Assembly (NCBI RefSeq): GCF_001315985.1
Contig: NZ_BBBI01000003.1
Location: 1-64,000, forward strand
Direction of reading: 5' to 3'
Source: Vulcanisaeta distributa JCM 11216
GTDB lineage: Archaea; Thermoproteota; Thermoprotei; Thermoproteales; Thermocladiaceae
DNA length: 64,000 nt
In this document: in pieces, positions 32,389 through 41,209 of the stretch
How the letters are laid out: every line of letters begins with the position of its first letter
Numbering within the stretch: position 1 is the first letter of the stretch
The notes under the pieces: model-generated
Database searches by the model: none
Told to the model about the DNA's origin: nothing
The model's input: the letters and a program-made list of their open reading frames with translations, nothing else
Program-made: the position numbers and the translations under genes

Positions 32389-33159
32389 TCACTTAACCAT
32401 GCTCTTAACAACATCATGCTCAGTGATTATACCCATTAATCTACCAGTCTCAACAATTGGTAGTGAACCAAGGTTATTCCTCCTCATTAACCTAATGGCA
32501 TCAACCAATGACGCGGCGCTATCAATGGTCACTGGATTATGACTCATTAACCTTGATACGGCAATGTTGAGGTCAACCTGACCCCTCAACTTATAGTACC
32601 TAACCACGTACCTCAGTATGTCCTTAACCGTCATAATACCAAGCAACCTATCCTGATCCGTAATCAGTAAATGCCTAATGCCGTGCTTAACCATAACCTC
32701 CATGGCAAAGGCCAATGAATCATCCTCGCCAATCCTCACAGGATTCCTATTAGCAACCTCATGAACCCTATACCTCATGAATGATTGTTCAGGCATTTTG
32801 TTGATCACATCACGCTCAGTGACAATACCGACTAATTCACTTCCTTTAAGCACGAGTGCGTGGTCAACACCAACATCAAGCATTTTCCTAATCACGGTCA
32901 CAGCATCATCATTGTGCGACACAGTAAGGAATTTACCACTACCGTACTTAACCACGGGTTCCCTTAGGGCATTAATACCATTATTAACAATCCCATTGAT
33001 TATCCCCCCCAACGCCGTCAATACGGACCTCACGGAACCACCCTCAATAATCGGTAAGTGCCTAAACCCGTGATCGACCATTAACTGTACGGCAATGGCT
33101 AATTCCCGATTAGGGTCTATGGAGAATACGCTACCCGTCATTAACTCCTGCGCATTCAT
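32389..33159 (-). CDS. Protein with four CBS domains
   Basis: Four CBS motifs in tandem make two Bateman modules (repeated pattern MTVKDILRYVV, TERDVINKM, TEHDVVKSM with preceding LLITD or LPIVE strands) and nothing else, 256 residues. Such stand-alone proteins sense adenine nucleotides or SAM and control a partner; the partner is not evident here. Intact, one seven-base run in frame. Confidence 0.88.
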   Translation of the reverse strand: MNAQELMTGSVFSIDPNRELAIAVQLMVDHGFRHLPIIEGGSVRSVLTALGGIINGIVNNGINALREPVVKYGSGKFLTVSHNDDAVTVIRKMLDVGVDHALVLKGSELVGIVTERDVINKMPEQSFMRYRVHEVANRNPVRIGEDDSLAFAMEVMVKHGIRHLLITDQDRLLGIMTVKDILRYVVRYYKLRGQVDLNIAVSRLMSHNPVTIDSAASLVDAIRLMRRNNLGSLPIVETGRLMGIITEHDVVKSMVK

Positions 33160-33264
33160 TAATTAGGAATAGCTATTCTCCAGTTTAAGTATTTCTAATC
33201 ATTAAACCCGCTAAATGAAGTAGTACCCAGAAGACTTATTTTAAGGCCATTAAGAGCGTGATTA

Positions 33265-34775
33265 ATGCAGGCAATAACCATAAACATACTCGGCCCCGTA
33301 ACATTGCCAGATTTTCCCAGGGAATTCCACGACACAATGACCAAGTTCGGCGTCTTCCGAGCCTTTATTACTGGTTCATGGATTGACTTCGGGAGTTACA
33401 TGCCGGTTAAGTCGCCAATAAATGGCGAGGTGATAGCCCAGGTAAACAAATTAGGCGCTGAGCACGTTAATTCAGCCATAGAGAGACTTCACTACTCATG
33501 GCAGTCGCTCAAGGCAATACCGGCGCATAAGCGCGCCGATATGCTGATAAAGGTGGCAGACTTTATCGAGGAATACAAACAGCTGTTTAGGGATGTACTA
33601 ATCATTGAAGGCGGGAAGCCCATCAATGAGGCTGAGGGCGAGGTTAACTCAACAATAACCAGGCTCAGGATGATTCACCAGGACTTGGGCAGGTTATTAA
33701 ACGTAGGCATTCCAGGCGAGTACGGGGGGGCAGGTACGGAGAATAAGTACGCGGTGGTTGTTAGGGAGCCCATAGGCGTGGTCGCGGCAATAGCCCCCAT
33801 TTAATTATCCATTATTCACATCAATTGTAAAGATAGCCACAGCCCTCCTGGCAGGCAACCCCCGTGATATTTAAGCCATCGAGTTACACGCCAATAACTG
33901 GCGTGTTAATAGCCAAGGCCATCGAATACGCGGGGGGGCTCGGTAATTACTTCGCAATGGTTACAGGACCTGGAGCAACGGTTGGCGATGCCATGGTAAC
34001 GCACCCACTGGTCAGGGCAATCACGCTAACGGGCAGTACAGAGACGGGGCTTAGGGTCGTGAGGATGGCTGGCCTAAAGAAGCTGCAGCTTGAGCTTGGT
34101 GGTAAGGCGCCCGCCATTGTCCTTGAGGATGCGGATTTAAGGGACGCCGCTAAAAAGATAGTCACGGGTTCACTTAGGCTCTCTGGTCAGCGTTGTGACG
34201 CAATCAGTAGGGTCATCGCCATGGATGATATTGCTGACGAGCTAATCAACTACATAACTAAGGAGGTAAGTGAGTGGGTTGTTGGCGACCCACGTGATCC
34301 AAAGGTTAGGGTTGGCCCATTAATAGATACCAATGCCGTTGAGAGAGTTCATTCAATGATTGATGATGCATTAATGAAGGGAGGCAAGTTAATTCACGGC
34401 GGCAAGTACTGGCTCACTTATCATGAACCTACCGTGGTTGATAACGTAAACAGGAAGTCAAGGCTCGCGCTCGAGGAGACCTTCGGGCCAGTAATACCCA
34501 TCATAAGAGTTAAGTCCGTTGATGAGGCCATTGAGGTGGCCAACGAGGTCATTTACGGGCTCGACGCCGCCGTGTTTGGGCGTGACGTGGGCACACTATG
34601 GAGGGTGGCAAGGTCTCTTGAGGTTGGTGAGGTCACGATAAACGACTTCCCAAGGCATGGACTCGGCCTATTCCCCTTTGGTGGCGTAAAGGAGTCTGGA
34701 TTCGGTCGTGAGGGAGTTGGATTTAGTGTGGAGGATGTTACTGAGTTGAAGACTATAGTCATAACGTATGGTTGA
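33265..34775 (+). CDS. gapN: Non-phosphorylating glyceraldehyde-3-phosphate dehydrogenase (GAPN type), frame broken twice
   Basis: Aldehyde dehydrogenase fold with LTGSTETGLRV, catalytic Glu in LELGGKAPAIVLEDAD, catalytic Cys in SGQRCDAISR, and EETFGPVIPI. The GQRCDAI form is that of the crenarchaeal GAPN branch known from Thermoproteus tenax, which oxidises glyceraldehyde-3-phosphate to 3-phosphoglycerate. Two C5 runs near 33800 and 33862 break the frame; C4 in each restores APFNYPLFTSIVKIATALL and AGNPVIFKPSSYTP. Joined length is about 500 residues, normal. Confidence 0.87.
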
Positions 34776-34857
34776 TCAGTCCCTGACCCATCATTCATTG
34801 GTGTTCATCCGCCGCTGAAGTTTCATCATCCGCAAAACACTATAAGTGGGTGTTAAA

Positions 34858-35575
34858 ATGCATTTATTGAGGATGAGTTTAAGGGAGAGGCTTGTTAAGG
34901 CGTTGATAATCGTCTCTAGGGATGGGGTTTTCACGCGTGAGTCTCTTAAGTCGGTGTCGGGGCTTGGTGATTCCATGGTCGATGAGTTCATAGGCTCGCT
35001 GATTAATGATGGGGTTTTAGTTAGGGTTGGTGATGGCTATAAGTCGGTCATGCCGCCCCCCCATAGGTTAATTAAGTACTTCGTGGATAAGGGTGTTTAT
35101 GTTGATCTTGAGTCGGTATCGACGTACCTGCCTGGGATGAGTTTGAGGCCTTGATTAGGCTCGTGTTTGAGGAGTGGGGGGGGTTTAGGGTTGTTAGTAG
35201 GCTTAGGGTTCCCGTGGCTGGTTCTAGGGTTGAGTTCGATGTAATAGCCTATAGGAGGCCCTGGGTATTGCTGATAGAGGCTAAGCGTTGGAGGAGGGTC
35301 TCGTCATCGATACGGCAGATAGTGGATAGCACTTGGAGAAGGTTGGGTTGGTTGCCAGGGAACCTGAGGTTTTGATGAGTAGGATTGGCGTTAATTGGGT
35401 GAGGCGTTGCTTGTGCCTGTGGTTATTACTTGGCATAGGGCATCCATGGAATTACTGGATGGCATACCCATAGTTAGTATTTACCAGGTTAACTCCTTCA
35501 TTAACGGATTTGATGGTATAATTGATAGTGTTAGGACGTTTAGGGTCTCCTGGAGCCATCTATGACGTTAATGAA
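34858..35575 (+). CDS. PD-(D/E)XK nuclease-like protein with N-terminal helical domain (frame broken)
   Basis: The N-terminal 75 residues look like a winged-helix (SLRERLVKALIIVSRDGVFT, SLINDGVLVRVGDGY). The second part has RVEFDVIAYRRPWVLLIEAK, the D...ExK pattern of restriction-endonuclease-like folds. Several one- or two-base breaks (about 35153, 35170, 35325, 35400) split it; the tail HRASMELLDGIPIVSIYQ is in frame to the stop. The role is unknown; DNA or RNA cleavage is inferred from the motif only. Confidence 0.62.
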
Positions 35576-35604
35576 TTATTATTTATCCAGCCCACTATCC
35601 CCTG

Positions 35605-35775
35605 TTAAACCTGTTTTTCCTTGCGTGATGTAATTTTTACATAGCATTCGGGGGGGCATGCGTAGACCTTGAAGGTCATGCTGAGTTCCTTAGCTTCATA
35701 GTCAACGATACGGTATTCCCTAACCCTCCTTAGGCAGAAGAAACAGATTACGCCCTTATTGCTGGTTTTCCTCAT
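35605..35775 (-). CDS. Small zinc-ribbon protein
   Basis: About 56 residues with CFFC and CPPEC as the two metal-binding knuckles. The first is a CxxC. The second is CxxxC only because a C7 run (G7 on the plus strand, 35651-35657) inserts an extra Pro; with C4 it would be the normal CPEC. ATG at 35775 overlaps the stop of the membrane protein gene upstream, suggesting coupling. Function unknown. Confidence 0.6.
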   Translation of the reverse strand: MRKTSNKGVICFFCLRRVREYRIVDYEAKELSMTFKVYACPPECYVKITSRKEKQV

Positions 35776-36376
35776 TATCCTCAGACTGCTCTGTTTCTTC
35801 CTCACTCTTAAGCATAATGGTTAGACTCATTAATTGGTCAATATCCGTGTACATGTCTCCCACGGTTGTCTTCTCTCGGTATAACCAAGTGCTCATCATG
35901 AGTAGTACTGTACTTATTAGGTAGGTTATTGAAGAGAATCCCACATAGGCGTTAACACCAACAATTATTGATTGATTTATTGAGTTCTCACCTAGGGAAA
36001 TCTGGGTTGGTATGGGTAGCGAGAATATGAGGGCCACTATGAGCATTAGGATTATTCCGAAGAACAGTGGGTCTGAAACATCGATACTGTAATTTCTCTT
36101 AATCAGTAACAGGACTATTGAAATTATTATACCTATGAAGACGAATATCGGCGATAAGTAATCGACTGTGTCTATAAATGATGAATAACCCTTAATGGGT
36201 ATCAACGTTAATGAACCGTTAGTATCACTAATGATTAACTTCAGTCCAGGTGTTACGTTGACAACATCATTAAAATTAGACACTGCTGCATTAGTTATTG
36301 GTAATGCAACCCTTATATTAGACATTATGAGTATTATTATGCCAATGACTATGAATACCATTATGACCTTTCTCAT
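35756..36376 (-). CDS. Membrane protein of unknown function
   Basis: 206 residues with four hydrophobic spans (first at VFIVIGIIILIMSNIRVAL, then FIGIIISIVLLLI, IILMLIVALIFSL and YLISTVLLMMSTWL) and an acidic, Glu/Gln-rich C-terminal tail. An 45-residue extracytoplasmic loop lies between spans one and two. I do not recognise the family. No G7 run inside. Confidence 0.6.
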   Translation of the reverse strand: MRKVIMVFIVIGIIILIMSNIRVALPITNAAVSNFNDVVNVTPGLKLIISDTNGSLTLIPIKGYSSFIDTVDYLSPIFVFIGIIISIVLLLIKRNYSIDVSDPLFFGIILMLIVALIFSLPIPTQISLGENSINQSIIVGVNAYVGFSSITYLISTVLLMMSTWLYREKTTVGDMYTDIDQLMSLTIMLKSEEETEQSEDNEENQQ

Positions 36377-36397
36377 TGTTTATCGCCTATAGGGTTA

Positions 36398-37318
36398 TCA
36401 CTCTGTTTTAAGGTTTTCTCTATCAATTCCTAATTCAGCGTCTGAAACGCCATGCTTAATTCTATTTCTAACAGCACCCTTAATATAATAAACTAACGTA
36501 TAATCATTGTTAACCCACCTATTTACATTATCAATCAATGAGTCAATGGGATTTCTCGCAAATAACGGTTCAAGCAACTTCCTATTAGTTTCTAAGCGCC
36601 TAATTACGCTTGATGGGTCGGCATAAAGGGTCAGGAAGTCATAAACCCTAGCGAGTGGTATTGCCGATAGCTTAGTTGACCAATGCAGGGAAAGAGGTAC
36701 CCTATACATCCTTACCTTAAGCATTGTGTTGCCGCCAATAATGATATCATTGCCGTAAGCCTGGAATAAATCAAAGGACTTCATACTCCTATTCACAACC
36801 TCATTTATTAAGTTAACGAAGGACCTCATCTCCTCATTATCAACTTCCTTGGATAGCGGGGGGGCAATAACCTTGAACCCATTCATTCCATCGAATATTA
36901 CTGCATTATTCACCAAACCAACGTATTCGAAGGTAACCCGTACTACGCTGACTATTAAGTCCATGAGTTCCAATCCCCCCCTATCAATCATCCAAACCTT
37001 TCTACCACCCTTAACATCGATTATAGCCATGTCAATGCCCCCCCTTGATAATGCAGTACCCACGGAGGCCATGAAGTCAATACCGCCAGCCCTGACGTAC
37101 CTGATCAACTCATCCTTACTATTAATAATAATTGGTAATTTACTCCCATCCTCATGCCTAACCCTGGTCATTAAAACAGCGGAATCACCGATCTGTCTAA
37201 TAATGGCGGTTCTCCTATTCGCTAGGAAATTAATCATTAAATCACCAACAATGTCGTAATACTTAAGGGGGGGCCTAACGGACGGCTTAATCACCATTGG
37301 CACGAGCCTCCTAGGCAT
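36398..37318 (-). CDS. Primase-like (AEP superfamily) protein, tentative
   Basis: About 306 residues. VIFDGMNGFKVIAP resembles the SGxRGxH strand region and VPLSLHWSTKLSAIPL the RxPxSLHxxTGL region of archaeo-eukaryotic primases and LigD polymerase domains. The metal-binding acidic motif is not clear (DMAIIDVKGG), so it may be inactive. ATG 37318 follows a TTG at 37324 preceded at once by an in-frame TGA. It is preceded by a micro-ORF and the GTPase gene on the same strand. Three seven-base runs are in frame. Assignment is uncertain. Confidence 0.42.
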   Translation of the reverse strand: MPRRLVPMVIKPSVRPPLKYYDIVGDLMINFLANRRTAIIRQIGDSAVLMTRVRHEDGSKLPIIINSKDELIRYVRAGGIDFMASVGTALSRGGIDMAIIDVKGGRKVWMIDRGGLELMDLIVSVVRVTFEYVGLVNNAVIFDGMNGFKVIAPPLSKEVDNEEMRSFVNLINEVVNRSMKSFDLFQAYGNDIIIGGNTMLKVRMYRVPLSLHWSTKLSAIPLARVYDFLTLYADPSSVIRRLETNRKLLEPLFARNPIDSLIDNVNRWVNNDYTLVYYIKGAVRNRIKHGVSDAELGIDRENLKTE

Positions 37319-37382
37319 TGCCAATCACCCCCCCAGGCCTGTAGTAGTAAGTTAATTTACCGAGTATCCAATCCCTAATCAC
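37311..37382 (-). CDS. Possible 23-residue micro-ORF coupled on both sides
   Basis: GTG at 37382 overlaps the GTPase stop (GTGA), and the TAG stop lies inside the start region of the primase-like gene (ATGCCTAG). The peptide begins VIRDWILGKLTYYYRPGG and contains a C7 run (37327-37333 region) in frame. It could be a real tiny protein, a leader that couples translation, or chance. Confidence 0.25.
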   Translation of the reverse strand: MIRDWILGKLTYYYRPGGVIGNA

Positions 37383-38122
37383 GGCAATGGCAGCTCCCTA
37401 GTATTCACCTTACCACCCTTCAGGAGCAACCCCCTCCTTCTACCGACTAGTTCCAGGAGTTCCATTGGGTCCTCCGCATCAACACCATATCTATCCATAA
37501 ATGCCTTGGGGGGGTTGAACGACTTAATCCTCATTATTAACTTTACCGCCGGTAAAACAGGATCCTCAAGTTTGGAGGGGGGGTCTATGGCGCCCTTAAT
37601 AATGAGCAATGCCTCATCCTTAACCTCCTCAGGCGGTATAACACCGGGCGTGTCTATGACTATGAGCCACTGCTTGGCCTTGACTATCTGCTCGCCGATG
37701 GTCCAACCAGGCACTGGGCTTGTCTCGGCAACATGCCTACCCTTTAGGTAATTAATTATTGTTGACTTACCCACGTTCGGATAACCAACCACGGAGACCC
37801 TGACGGGAAGCCTGGGCGCATGTTGCTTAATACTGACGATAAGCTTCCTAGTTCCAAGCCTATTCTTGGCGCTTATGAACACCGTGGGGGGGTACTCCCG
37901 CCCGATGTATTCCTTCCACTCCTTAAGCACGTCAATAGGCACTAGGTCAGCCTTGTTAATCACTATTATTAACGGCTTACCCAACTTACCCAGCAACTCC
38001 TCAACCCTCTTGTTCCTCGTCTCCACGGGATCCCTGGAATCAATAACCTCAAGTACCAAATCACTCATTTCCAGGACATTCCTAACCCTCCTCCAAGCCT
38101 CGGTTTGGCTTACCCTACTCAT
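37379..38122 (-). CDS. Circularly permuted GTPase, YlqF/RbgA-like
   Basis: Motif order is permuted: G4 NKADLVP first, G5-like FISAKNRLG, then G1 GYPNVGKSTIINYL, and G3 DTPGV. This is the MMR1/HSR1 type involved in ribosome assembly. 247 residues, intact. Starts about 60 bases from the divergent A-ATPase gene. Confidence 0.9.
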   Translation of the reverse strand: MSRVSQTEAWRRVRNVLEMSDLVLEVIDSRDPVETRNKRVEELLGKLGKPLIIVINKADLVPIDVLKEWKEYIGREYPPTVFISAKNRLGTRKLIVSIKQHAPRLPVRVSVVGYPNVGKSTIINYLKGRHVAETSPVPGWTIGEQIVKAKQWLIVIDTPGVIPPEEVKDEALLIIKGAIDPPSKLEDPVLPAVKLIMRIKSFNPPKAFMDRYGVDAEDPMELLELVGRRRGLLLKGGKVNTRELPLP

Positions 38123-38180
38123 TCATTGGACCTTATGCTTATGTAATAATGTTTAAAAATATAAAACGTACCCTAACTAC

Positions 38181-38818
38181 GTGGCCTTTGAGAGACCAAT
38201 ACCATCAAGGTTAACCCTATTGAGACTTAGAAATCAGGAGAGGCTTTATAGGAGTATTAAGAAGACGGTTGAGGACGCGAGGAATGCAACCATACAGAGG
38301 ATTAGGGCGATAATACCCAAGCTCGAGAGCGCAAGAAAGAGTGTTTATGATGAGCTAGAGAAGGCATCACTAGCGCTTAAGGCCGCCATTTCAAAGATGA
38401 GCATTGAGGATTACGGAAAGTTAAGCGAGGTTGTAAGACCATCAGTTGATGTGGAGTTTACGGACATAATAATGGAGGGGGGGCTTAAGTTCAGGGGGGG
38501 CTTGAGTTTAGGGGGGGCGTTTCGAGTCCTAACTATGGCATATTCGCAATACCGCCGGAACTTGATAGCGCCTTGTACGGTATTTATAACAACTTCAGGG
38601 CAATCTCGGAAATGATGAACCTAGAGAGCCTATTCTATACGTTACTGGCTAGGGTCAGGGAGTACCAAAGAATGGTGAATGCCATAGACAATGTATTACT
38701 ACCCAGGATTGTCGAGAACGCGAGGTTCGTCAGGCTCAAGCTTGATGAGGATGAACGCGAGGAGTTCGTCAGGAGGATAGTGATTAATAGGCTCCTTGAG
38801 TCATTAGGTAGGCGTTGA
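38181..38818 (+). CDS. atpD: A-type ATP synthase subunit D (frame broken)
   Basis: It starts with PIPSRLTLLRLRNQERLYRSIKK (family PTRxxLLRLRxRLxLA) and ends with MVNAIDNVLLPRIVENARFVRLKLDEDEREEF, the conserved C-terminal helix of the central stalk subunit D. The middle is disturbed: three G7 runs within 45 bases (38477-38517), then a missing base near 38523. Repaired it reads SSPNYGIFAIPPELDSALYG. The three runs give MEGGLKFRGGLSLGG. Other ATPase genes are not in the window. Confidence 0.86.
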
Positions 38819-38832
38819 CTTGGTAAGTAAGG

Positions 38833-38840
38833 CTTAAGTA
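38833..38840 (+). promoter_or_regulatory. TATA-like box for the C/D box sRNA
   Basis: CTTAAGTA is centred about 24 bases before the C box, a fitting place for a promoter of the guide RNA. Confidence 0.35.
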
Positions 38841-38859
38841 CTTCATAGTGGCTTTAAAC

Positions 38860-38914
38860 GCAATGAAGACAGGAGGGATGCACCGAGCGGTGACGAAGGA
38901 TTTGAACGCTGATT
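38860..38914 (+). ncRNA. C/D box guide sRNA, predicted to target tRNA C56
   Basis: Boxes in order: C at 38862-38868 (AATGAAG), D' at 38883-38886 (CCGA), C' at 38890-38896 (GTGACGA) and D at 38909-38912 (CTGA). The 12-base D guide at 38897-38908 (AGGATTTGAACG) is complementary to the tRNA T-arm sequence GTTCAAATCC (positions 53-62). By the D+5 rule the fifth guide base before box D, G38904, pairs with C56. Spacing between boxes is normal for archaeal dual-guide sRNAs. The D' guide target is not identified. Guided Cm56 is known from Pyrobaculum aerophilum, where the protein methylase aTrm56 is missing. Confidence 0.75.
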
Positions 38915-38959
38915 ACCAACCCCCCCTCCTCACATCAAAGCAGCGCTTTAGTGAGAAAT

Positions 38960-39529
38960 ATGACTGTAAGTATTAAGAGGGTTATTCTAATATATGCAGT
39001 TGAATTGCTGATCCTAGTGATAGTATCGTTGGTGGGTTTTTATCTAGGGCCATTATTCATTAGCCAATCAATGGTTGCATCATTACAAAATCAGCTAGAG
39101 AGCACCGTAAAATTAGGACCAAGTTACATTTTTCTACATAACCTGGCGATAGACACATTAATGGCAATTCCCGTAATCGGCCCATTCTTCTTCGTATTTG
39201 CATTGGCAACGACGGGCTTCGTATTAGGTATTTATATTGCATATGCCGTGAATTCTATAATCGTCCTTATAATAGCTCTCCTCGTAACAATGTTCCTTCC
39301 TCATGGTATTATAGAACTCCTGGCCTACGCATTCTCCACGGCAGGATCATTAACATTCACGAGAAACCTCATTAACTCATTACGTGGCGAGGGACGCATT
39401 GGTAGGAGCGAGGTTATAGCATTGATAATATATTATCTAATATCGATTGTGTTGCTCTATATTGCGGCAAATGTTGAGTATTTCGAAATAACGGCATTGA
39501 AGAACTTAATAAGAGTAATGACTGGTTAA
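38960..39529 (+). CDS. SpoIIM-family (DUF95) membrane protein
   Basis: About 190 residues with five hydrophobic segments and the family signature LPHGIIELLAYAFSTAGSL in the middle. The family is named from Bacillus stage II sporulation protein M; in archaea its role is unknown. GTG at 38951 is an alternative start. Ends four bases into the convergent next gene. Confidence 0.78.
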   Translation: MTVSIKRVILIYAVELLILVIVSLVGFYLGPLFISQSMVASLQNQLESTVKLGPSYIFLHNLAIDTLMAIPVIGPFFFVFALATTGFVLGIYIAYAVNSIIVLIIALLVTMFLPHGIIELLAYAFSTAGSLTFTRNLINSLRGEGRIGRSEVIALIIYYLISIVLLYIAANVEYFEITALKNLIRVMTG

Positions 39530-40424
39530 CCACTTAGATTTTGATATATGAATTTCTGGGTCATTAAGTTCTGTATAAGTATTGGTAGCTGAATGTTATT
39601 GCTTGTATCGTCATAGGCTCCGGTCACCGAGTTATAACCGATTATGAAGAGCGTTGGTAAGTTTGGCAGGTTAATGGGTACCTCATACGTGAGTGGCGTC
39701 GGTGCCAAGACCGGTTGTACGTAATAATCATTAATGATAGAGGGTATCACCATCTGATACATACTATTGGAAACGTAATGTCCATATTCACTCACACATT
39801 CTGTGGCGTTCAAGTTAATGCCCAGGTTATTAAGTATCTCCTGTATTGCGGATATGCTAGTGAGGTTTGCTACTTTAGTTATATTACTGCCTACGAATGA
39901 ACCAATCTCACTTAGAAATAATAATGCATTATATCTATTAGTTGAGTTGTAATATAGCAGTAAGCCACGGAAGCTACATTCTCCTCAGCTAGTACAAGTG
40001 GTGAGGGCTGGCCCGAATAGTTGAAAGAACCTATGTTGAATACTATCTCATACTGAACAAGCCCCTTCTCTGAAGTATTGATCATGTAATTAGTATTAAC
40101 AATCGAGAAGTTAGTGGCTGGAGGTAAGATAGGGTTATAGAATATCAATACCTTGATTGGTGCTGTATCTGGTCCATAAACTAAGCTGTAATTCTTGAAG
40201 GTATTATAGATGCTGCTTACTGTGGATGCATTGAGTAATTGAAAGTATGGAGGCCACACGATGATACCAGATGTACCAATGGGGGGGTACGTAATTATTG
40301 TTTCTCCACTATGTAGTTTTGATGGTGGTACGACGACTCTAGCAAGTAAAAAGTATGTCAATACCGCGGCCAGTATAATCACTAATACGAGTATCGCGTC
40401 ATTTATTACCTTGTTAATGTCCAT
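39526..40424 (-). CDS. Membrane-anchored thioredoxin-fold protein without catalytic cysteines (frame broken)
   Basis: N-terminal signal anchor (AILVLVIILAAVLTYFLLA), then an extracytoplasmic DsbA-like domain: IKVLIFYNPILPPA is where DsbA has its CxxC, and PTLFIIGYN is the cis-Pro strand. Neither Cys of the CxxC is present. One base is missing near 39920, joining YNSTNRYNALLFLSEIG. Several N-glycosylation sequons. It may be a chaperone-like or binding relative. Confidence 0.6.
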
Positions 40425-40571
40425 CTCGTTACCATAGGTGCCCGATTTATTAAGGATTACTCACGCATTAATAACGTTATAGAAATGCTTAAATTAGTGA
40501 TTACCCCCCCACGGATACTCAATGTCGCTACCCAGGGTTGAGAGGCCAAGCCGGTACTCCATGGACCAACC

Positions 40572-40733
40572 GTGCCGGTGTGTAGTTCATGCGGTAAGCC
40601 AATTAAGCCATACGAGAGGGCAACCCACTTCCTATGCCCAAACTGTGGCAAAGCAGAGATTTGGAGGTGCGAGCACTGTAGGAGGACGGGAAACCCATAC
40701 AAATGCCCAGTCTGTGGTTTTGAAGGCCCGTGA
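40572..40733 (+). CDS. Small zinc-ribbon RNA-binding protein (HVO_2753-like)
   Basis: A 53-residue protein with four CxxC knuckles: [33 protein letters not shown] and CPVCGFEGP. The order and the IWRCE and FEGP signatures match the widespread archaeal zinc-ribbon family exemplified by HVO_2753. GTG at 40572 is the first usable start because an in-frame TGA lies upstream. It is easily missed for its size. It ends 12 bases from the convergent cytidine deaminase gene. Confidence 0.85.
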   Translation: MPVCSSCGKPIKPYERATHFLCPNCGKAEIWRCEHCRRTGNPYKCPVCGFEGP

Positions 40734-40745
40734 TACTCAGCATAT

Positions 40746-41142
40746 TCAACTATCCTGCTTTCTCCAGTCTGTGAATGGCCTTGGGAACAACTCACCTATG
40801 TTATGTCTAATTACTTTATCTCCGTGAACGATAATCACCTCCTCGACGCCAAACTCACTCATTACCTGGAGACAAGCTCCGCAGGGGGGGTATATTGGCT
40901 TATCTAGGTTTGAGGTCAGTACTATCGTCTTTATTTTCCTCTCGCCGTTGGATACGGCATTAAATATGGCGACCCTCTCCGCACAAACCGTGAGCCCAAG
41001 GGACGAATTCTCCACATTAACCCCCTCTATACACCTTACCGTCAGGCGTTATCGCCAGCGCACTTACCCTAACTCCGCTGTATGGTGCATATGAGTATTT
41101 CAACCCATCCTTAACAAGCTCCACCCACTCTCTTGGGATCAC
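40746..41142 (-). CDS. cdd: Cytidine deaminase (frame broken)
   Basis: Zinc-site motifs CAERVAIFNAV (HAE/CAE class) and PPCGACLQVMSEF are present. The N-terminal WVELVKDGLKYSYAPYSG is in another frame, separated by a G5 run near 41030 where G4 gives YRGVNVENSSLGL. GTG at 41142 is the start. About 130 residues, normal for a tetrameric CDA. It salvages cytidine to uridine. The C7 run adds a Pro before CGAC. Confidence 0.88.
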
Positions 41143-41209
41143 GGTTTATGACAAGGTAATAATGAATTTAAATAGTTCCTGCTTTAAGTTACGTAGTTGG
41201 TGGTTAATA

